In this document: piece by piece, positions 57,487 through 64,000 of the stretch
Layout of the letters: each line of letters opens with the position of its first letter
How positions within the stretch are numbered: the first letter of the stretch is position 1
Source of the DNA: Cunninghamia lanceolata
Taxonomy: Eukaryota; Streptophyta; Pinopsida; Cupressales; Cupressaceae
Assembly: GCA_027924645.1 (NCBI GenBank)
Contig: BSBN01000140.1
Span: forward strand, 15,630,501-15,694,500
Direction: 5' to 3'
DNA length: 64,000 nt
Translations under genes and position numbers: made by a program
Notes under the pieces: model-generated
What the model was told of the DNA's origin: nothing
The model's input: the letters and a program-made list of their open reading frames with translations, nothing else
Database searches by the model: none

Positions 57487-58264
57487 GCTGTTTTAGAATT
57501 GTTTGGAATACCACTTATGGTATTAGATATCTTTCTCTTGGTTCGCCGGCGTTTGGAAATCTACAGATTCACTTTAGTGAGGTTTGATTTTGTGGTCAGG
57601 TGTCGACGGTTTATTTGTAAAGTATTTTAACTTTATAATCGCTATCCAAAGGTGTTGCGTAAATTAAATCGAGAATAGGTTCCCTTCGTTATTAATTCGT
57701 TATGATATGCTGTAGGAGATAGAAGGACAAGAACAATACCAGTTTAAAATGCTGAAAAGTGGTAGTTTGTCTGCCATGTCTTATCTACGAGGAAACCTTG
57801 CAACACTTCAAAACCAAATGAAAGGTGTATCATTTCGTCGTAGATTTGACTAACTTGTATTATTTTGTTGTAAAAACGTCGTCTCCACTTGTTTGTGTGA
57901 TGAAAATACATGATTTCTTAAACTATTGTAAAGTCGGGTTTAACGTTTAATAACACAAAAAGTTTAAGAGTCGAGTATTAATTATTTGAAATAATGGCAG
58001 GGAATGATTATTAATTTTCTATTCGCCAGTATTATGACAGCTTCTTTTGTATTGTATTATTTTCTTCTAAGTGTCATGTTCACTTGTTTGTGTGATTAAG
58101 CTGAAATCTTGGGTAAATTAGGATAAATGTAAGTTTAATGTTAAAAAACAATAAATGAGATTTAGAAAATAAAAGTTTAAGAGTTGAATATTAATTATTT
58201 AAAATAAGAGAGAGAATGTTTGTTTTATTGGGAAGTGATGAAAATGAATACTTTCTTAAATTAT
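57487..58264. other. Upstream DNA of the peptide gene with a duplicated repeat
   Basis: No frame of note. 57887-57993 and 58079-58215 are two copies of a ~110-135 bp repeat starting CACTTGTTTGTGTGAT and ending ATTAATTATTTRAAATAA. A third copy is at 45419-45560. Confidence 0.6.
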
Positions 58265-58440
58265 TATGAACCGGTGAGGCCACAACATGGGGGACCTCAT
58301 CCCCTAGAAATAACACTTCAAACCCGCGAGCTCGTTGGCCCAGCGAAAGCGTAAAGGCTTGCGAGCTCGTTGGCCCAGTGGGGGTTTGAACTCTGGTGGC
58401 TACCACTACAACCGAGCGACTTAACCACCGAACCACGCCG
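58265..58440 (-). mobile_element. tRNA-derived SINE
   Basis: On the minus strand, GGCGTGGTTCGGTGGTTAAG gives a tRNA-like A box. GAGTTCAAACCCC about 35 bp later gives a B box. Together they form an internal RNA polymerase III promoter. A body follows in which GGGCCAACGAGCTCGC occurs twice, 37 bp apart. No target duplication was found and the 3' end is estimated. GC content is clearly above the surroundings. Confidence 0.7.
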
Positions 58441-58879
58441 TCATCAGCTAATGTTGCATCTATTTAATATCAATATAATATGAAATAATAATTTCTCTTC
58501 TCTTATATTAATTTACAACTTTAAGATTATACATTTCAGTCCATCTTGTATGTGACCTTTAATATATTTTACAACTATTCTCGAGTAATCATAAGTATTT
58601 TTATGTAGGAAAAGGTTGTAAAGAACTTCTTTGTGTAAACAATAAAGGTGAACACATGATCTACAACAATTCCATCAATGAAATGATATTAAATATATCC
58701 ATGTACAAACATTAAAGGTAAACATATGATCTACAATAATTCCATCAATGAACATGCATTAAATAAATCCCTTGATTCATAATGGCCCATAATAGGCATT
58801 ACTAATAATTTCATTGTATAAAGATAATGGTAGGGGAGAAAAGTGCATTAGGTCGATCTTTAATAAATCCTAAACAATC
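58441..58879. other. Spacer with a short imperfect repeat
   Basis: The phrase AACATATGATCTACAATAATTCC is present in two versions near 58650 and 58713. Nothing coding. Confidence 0.45.
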
Positions 58880-60100
58880 CTCAAATCATATAGAAGAAGG
58901 TGACAATGTATCATCTTGATATTTTTCTTCTTCAACAACTTCTATATTCTTGGCTTGGTCATATTTTAGGAAGGAAATAGTATATAGTTGTAAGTTTTTA
59001 TTTAGGGAAGAAAATAATTTCTTGCTCCCATCATTAGCCCCATCAACATGGGTAATGTTATTCCCAATCAAGACTTATTTCTTTTGAGAGTGATGTGCAT
59101 TTTCTATTATATGACCATTTATGCAATGAAAGTTGCAATATGATCTTGCATCAAATTATTTCGATAGATGAAAAGTATGCAATGGTCAAATAGCTAGCAA
59201 AGAGATTAAATTATCTCCTAAAATAATTTTTAATATAACATGCAAGGGATCATTTATCTTTGTGAAAGTCCTTTACACTTGTTGTCTAATGCTAATAGCA
59301 TTAGATGCCTCATGACATTAATGCACATGATTAACACTAGACATAGGCTATTGTTTTGATTGGTGTGTATTGTGATTAGACTTCTTAAAATTATTCTTTC
59401 GTTGGAATTTAATAGGGTTAGGGGATGTGATATCCAATGTGCTAGATGAACAATATGCTAATAAATTATCGAGAAAGTTAAATTTGTATCTTCTCACACT
59501 AGCACACAAATTTGAATGTCATGCATAATGATTGAAGACAACTTTGTCTTTTATAACTATGATTGAATGACCATTATAATTTTATTTTTTTGTTTTGTAA
59601 TTCATTATTGGAAAGTAATATTTGTATTCTCAATAAATAATCAGTAAGTTTCGCATTAGTTTCATGCTTCCTTTTTACCAACTTAGTAAATTTGACCTTA
59701 AGAACAATGTAAAGTTGGAAGTGTCAAGGGTAAAGGTATTAAATAAATTAGTAAAAAAGGATGGATCCATGTGTAAATGTGGAAAAAACACTTTAATGTA
59801 TGTTCTTTTAAAGTGTGGAAAAATGTTTTCTAACAACTTAGCACCACATAATAATTCTAAAAAGGAATTATTGAATTCTTGAAGATGATTTAATGTCTCT
59901 AATTTATCATTATACAAATAGAATCCAAGAGTGACAAATTGCATTGGAAAAGAATAATAAATAGTGTTATCAATGAATGAATTATGTAATATTTCATACA
60001 ATAGGTCATTTTTAGATCTAGAAAGTAGTTTTCTAAGGCAAATTTAACAATGTTTAGTAGTCATACAATGCTTTAAAGGAGTATTAATGAGGATTGGAAG
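58880..60100 (-). pseudogene. Copia-like gag relic
   Basis: Minus-strand pieces from about 60100 downward: KHCMTTKHC, LLSRSKNDLLYEILHN, then an open stretch (60001-59675) with FYLYNDKLETLNHLQEFNN followed by FLELLCGAKL. Next, near 59420, a basic block NPIKFQRKNNFKKSNHN, and near 59130 a knuckle-like CNFHCINGHIIENA whose last Cys is missing. Order and composition fit gag of a copia element. Protease and pol are absent. Homology is weak and the frames are broken. Confidence 0.45.
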
Positions 60101-60686
60101 ATGGAAGAGGGATGTTTGTAGTTATAGGTTGTCTATAAATACATAGTGATGGAATTATTGTAGAGGGAATAATAGGTTTGGAACAAGGAAAATTTTAGTG
60201 GCAATTTTTTCACCAATTGACAATTGTTTAACTTTCAGGGGGTTGAAAATGGTGAACATTTCTATTTTTGGTAGCATATACTTTAACCAAAATTTGATTA
60301 GATTTTTGTGCACATATCTTCAGTTTGCCCATGCTTTGATGTTTTAATATCTTAGAATAACATTAGATCACCGTATTGTTTATTACAATTTGGTCCAAAC
60401 TGCTAGGATATTATTATAGAGGCAACTTTTAATCTAGATCCAATTGTCAGTCACATGAATTTTCATTTTTCAAATTTATGTGTCAATAATCTACCTATTT
60501 ACATTAATTATGGGAAAATAGTGGTGGGATAACCAATCAAGTTATAATCAACTAGGGGCAAAGGGGCATGATTAACAATCAAATTATAAATAATCATTGG
60601 TCAATGGTGGATCAATTACCATTGAAATTATAGTGAATTTAGGGGAAATGTGTAATATTGTCATGCAACATTGAATACAAACAATT
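60101..60686. other. Spacer, nothing recognised
   Basis: AT-rich; ends at the start of duplication copy B. Confidence 0.5.
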
Positions 60687-60835
60687 ATTAGAACTACCTG
60701 AAACGTTGAATACAAACAATTTGTAATAGTAATTATGTCCATGTTTATAGTAATTGTGTTCATTCTCTACCTTGAGATAATTATTTTATCCCTTTGGTAG
60801 GGTGTAGGATTATATAGATCAACTAAGAGGAGCGT

Positions 60836-61029
60836 GGGACAGTTAGTTCAATCAAAGTTAAAACACACTTTTCATACAAAGTTAGTTCAATCATTTCACG
60901 CATAGTTTGTTAAAAAACACACGCTTCATATATATATAAGGTAAACACTAAACTTCAAACATACTAAAGTTCAAGCATGTAGTGAATTCCAAGTTAGTAC
61001 ACTCTACACAATGGATGTGAAAGTTCACA

Positions 61030-61083
<54 letters not shown>

Positions 61084-62668
61084 TAATAAGAATATCAAAT
61101 CTAAGTGAAAGGTAAAATTCAAACACACTTCATATAAAGTGAATGCCAAGGTTAGTTCAAACACTCACACACACAAGAAGGGAATGTTAAATTTCAAGTG
61201 CACACTTCACACACACACAAAAGTAAACATAATTCAACACGCCAATTTTCAATTCACACTATGTGAATGTGAAATTTCAAACTTAGCTAAACACACAACT
61301 AGTAAATAGATCTAATATGTGAATGAAAAAGGTAGTTCACTCACATTTCACACAAAAAAATATGAATCCGTGCAATTAACTCAAAAAATTAAGGGGATGT
61401 CAAACTTCAAACATATGATTCACATAAGCAAAGTGGATGCCAAAACACAAACAATAAGTGGCTCAAATCCAAGTGAATGTCAAAGTTAGTTCACACACAC
61501 ACACACAAAAAGAAAAAGTGAATGTGAAATTTAGTTTGTACACATTTCATACACACAAAGTCATACACACAAAGTCATACACTTTTTTGTAAGTTTTTTT
61601 TAAGAAAACTTCATTAAAACTTCACATCTTAAGTGAACTACACATTCCATACACACAAAGTCATACACACAAAGTGAATTTCAAACACATTTCATATACA
61701 CAAAGTGAATTTCAAAGCTTCATTAAAATTCCGGACTTTTGTATGAAATTTAGTTCGTACACATTTCATACACACAAAGTGAATGTCAAAAGCACACTCA
61801 AATAATAAATGGATGTCAAAATTTAAATGCACACTTCACACAAACAATAAATGGATGTCAAGACACTAAACAAAGTGAACTCCAAAATTCAAATAAATAA
61901 ATAGATGCCAAAGGTCAAACACACATATAAAGTGAATGCCAAAAGTTCAAACAATAACTGCATACAAAGTAATGGCTAAAATTCAAACACACTTCAAACA
62001 AACAAAAGGTCGATGCCAAACTGAAACACAGTAAACAAAAAAAATTCAAAGACACTTCAAACAAATAATCAATGAAGGTCAAAATTTAAGCACACACACA
62101 AAGTAAATGCCAAAGCACAAACACACACTTCATACAAACAATAAATGCAAAAAAAGGTGAATTCAATTTTAAACATACAAAGTGAAACAAATTTAAGTCA
62201 ATGCCAAAGTTCAAACCCATACTTAACACAAATAATAAGTATATCAAATTAAAGTGAATGCCAAAGTTCCATTCTACACAAACAAGAAATAGATTCCAAA
62301 GTGAAACACATTAAATAAACATGTATAAAATACAACTTACAAATAGTATAATACTAATTATGACAGTGTTAATAGATTGTATTGTGGTTGAATGGGAGGC
62401 CATAGTTCTCATTGTTTCTTTATAAATTAGTTCTCTAATGGTTCATTCACAATTTAGTTCATGTGGTTATTCATTTAATACCATTTCATTATTTTTATTT
62501 ACAAAAAAAATTAAATTTCTTATAGTATTTACAGCCTTGTCCACTAACTACGACATGTAATGACTTTCCAATAAAAATATAAATATAAAGTATCTAACAA
62601 TAGTCCTATAAATATTTGTACCTATGGATCATTTGATAGCACCTTTGGTACTTTTACTAGTTTATAAG
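60836..62668 (-). repeat. TG/CA-rich repeat family, copy C3
   Basis: As C2, with a (CA)n run at 61030-61080. A triplicated CATACACACAAAGT unit near 61550-61580 is absent from C2. Confidence 0.85.
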
Positions 62669-63788
62669 TTCTTATATTGTTGTACAAGAATAAGATCTAA
62701 AATAGTCAATAAAGATAGAGACATTTATCATTATTTTTAATGTAGATGAAGTAGGTAGATTGTGGTAAACGATTTTGTGACCACTAACGATATTTAAGAC
62801 TCCTATCGTTAAAGAATACAATTATACAAGTCTCTTTTCCGAACGAATTTAGCTGGAATTTTATACAATATGAGAAAGTTAAAGCGTTAAAGCATAATGA
62901 ACCATCTCTTTGTAGGACAGATGGTATTTCAAAGGAATTTAACCCTAATGTTGTGATACGTTTTTCAAGTCCACATGTTATTCGATACCATTTTACGGAC
63001 TAAATTTAATTGTCGTTAATGTTTTCCTGACTAAACTGAAGTTGCCAGAAACTCTGCAGAATGTTTGCATTAAAAGTATATATACCTCCTCGGGAACTGA
63101 GTTTCAATTTGATGGTCGTATGGCCGTCATTTTAGTCTAAAAATACAATTAAATTTTTTAAAAAGATATAAAATTTTTTATGTAATTATTCTTATATATA
63201 TTTAGTTTATATATTTTTTTCTAAAATAAATTACTTCCTGTTTTGAGAGCATCAGTCAGCTCAATTTAGACTAAAAACGGAGATTTCTACGAAAATGGAA
63301 AAAAAACAGCTATTTAAGTTCTTCCAGTAAACATCATCATGAACACTTCTAAATGCTATAATGTGCTTGATAAACGCATCGTGAACACTTCTAAATGCTA
63401 CAATGTGCTTGATAAACGCAAGGCTTCAGTGTGTCGCTTTTAATGGCGGGCACGTTGCAGGTTGTAGCTTACCGCGCATTACAGTGGGTAGCCTGAATAG
63501 ATTAAGCTGCTAATATAAAAGATATTTAACATGGCTAAAGCTTAAGTAACTAACTTTTAAAATCTCAAAAAACAAACAACTTGTAGCACATATAAGTAGC
63601 ACTTGCACCCATAGGAGTTTCAAGGAACACGCCGATAGAATCAAAAGGCGAGTTTAGAAAACTTATTATTCCTTATTATTACTCCTTCTCTGTATATCTA
63701 AAGGAAGACTGAAATACAAAAGCATACATCTAAACAGACAGCTCTGAGTCCAAATCGAACTGCAATTCCTTTGCGTGACGATTGGAAT

Positions 63789-64000
63789 TCAGAGGTTGTC
63801 GGGAGGGGGACATAGTACATGACCGCAGCCTGGACTATGATCATCTGGGTAATACTCGGCCAATATTTTCCTAATCATTACATTGCTCTCACCATCCTTA
63901 ACTCTGGAATTCCACTGTTTCAGATTGAAAGACATGATAGGAGGGTCTCCTTCAGCTGTGGAGATGGAAGGGTGCAGACAAGATATTACTAACACAAACA
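63789..64000 (-). CDS. Small secreted peptide precursor, copy 2 (N-terminus cut by window edge)
   Basis: The frame stays open from the window edge (within the signal-peptide core, FVLVISCLHPSIS) to the same CPPPDNL end. Compared with copy 1 there are 9 base differences over about 207 bp: 8 change the residue (P/S, K/E, R/G, T/P, S/N, A/V, I/V, V/L) and 1 is silent. None is a stop or frameshift. EYYPDDHSPGCGH is unchanged. No constraint can be claimed from these counts. Confidence 0.6.
   Translation of the reverse strand, partial: FVLVISCLHPSISTAEGDPPIMSFNLKQWNSRVKDGESNVMIRKILAEYYPDDHSPGCGHVLCPPPDNL

Larger units (their letters stand above)
60687..64000. repeat. Segmental duplication copy B (runs off the window)
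   Basis: Direct-orientation copy of 54098-57360, offset about 6.59 kb at the left and 6.68 kb at the peptide gene. A ~20 bp extra TAGTAATTGTGTTCA-type duplication lies near 60745. Confidence 0.9.

Noticed and set aside
1..64000. CRISPR array, operons, tRNA or rRNA genes
   Set aside because: No regular repeat-spacer structure, no intact tRNA cloverleaf and no rRNA sequence was seen. Genome type and gene relics are plant nuclear.

Overview
The window looks like intergenic DNA from a large seed-plant genome. Three things point to plants: Ty3/gypsy and Ty1/copia elements with plant-type primer-binding sites (initiator-Met and Arg tRNA types), fragments of plant genes (nitrite reductase, PLS-type PPR, TBL O-acetyltransferase, R2R3/3R-type MYB, H3.3), and AT-rich, heavily decayed spacer. 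A gymnosperm (conifer-like) genome is my inference from the number of old, nested, mutated elements. No sequence here fixes the species. I see no complete conserved housekeeping gene.

Layout. 1-5 kb: spacer with a frameshifted nitrite reductase fragment and a possible gypsy LTR relic. 5.06-13.81 kb: a minus-strand Tat-type Ty3/gypsy element with a 2.3 kb LTR, truncated inside its reverse transcriptase. 13.81-24.66 kb: a long TG-rich repeat (copy C1) interrupted by a 2.4 kb minus-strand non-autonomous LTR element (16098-18469) and by a complete but dead plus-strand copia element (19129-23783, target duplication CCTTT). 25-34.8 kb: PPR relics, then a non-autonomous LTR-type element with an Arg-tRNA-type primer site (26840-26857), a 1.8 kb ORF broken only by stop codons, and fragments of TBL, PPR and WDR3/UTP12 genes. 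35.32-40.26 kb: a minus-strand gypsy element with 1.36 kb LTRs and gag-protease but no reverse transcriptase. 41.9-50.4 kb: AT-rich DNA between two inverted ~95 bp arms, holding a poly(A)-tailed retrocopy with a perfect 13 bp target duplication (43327-44619). 50.4-52.7 kb: three adjacent same-strand host-gene relics (ZNFX1-like helicase, MYB R3 repeat, histone H3.3), the last two still with introns. 53-64 kb: a direct duplication of at least 3.3 kb (54098-57360 and 60687-64000). Each copy carries a TG/CA repeat (C2, C3, inverted relative to C1) and a small minus-strand ORF for a secreted peptide. Between the copies lie a tRNA-derived SINE and a decayed gag.

The best candidate for something new is the duplicated secreted-peptide gene at 57111-57359 and 63789-64000. 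It has a signal peptide, a TATA box and a conserved C-terminal block containing HSPGCGH next to a second cysteine. That block recalls the tail of CEP-type signalling peptides, but I cannot assign a family. The second theme is decay: nearly every in-frame stop in the copia element, the 27-28.7 kb ORF, the 43-44 kb retrocopy and the H3.3 relic is explained by a G:C to A:T change. That is what long-term cytosine methylation of silenced DNA would leave.
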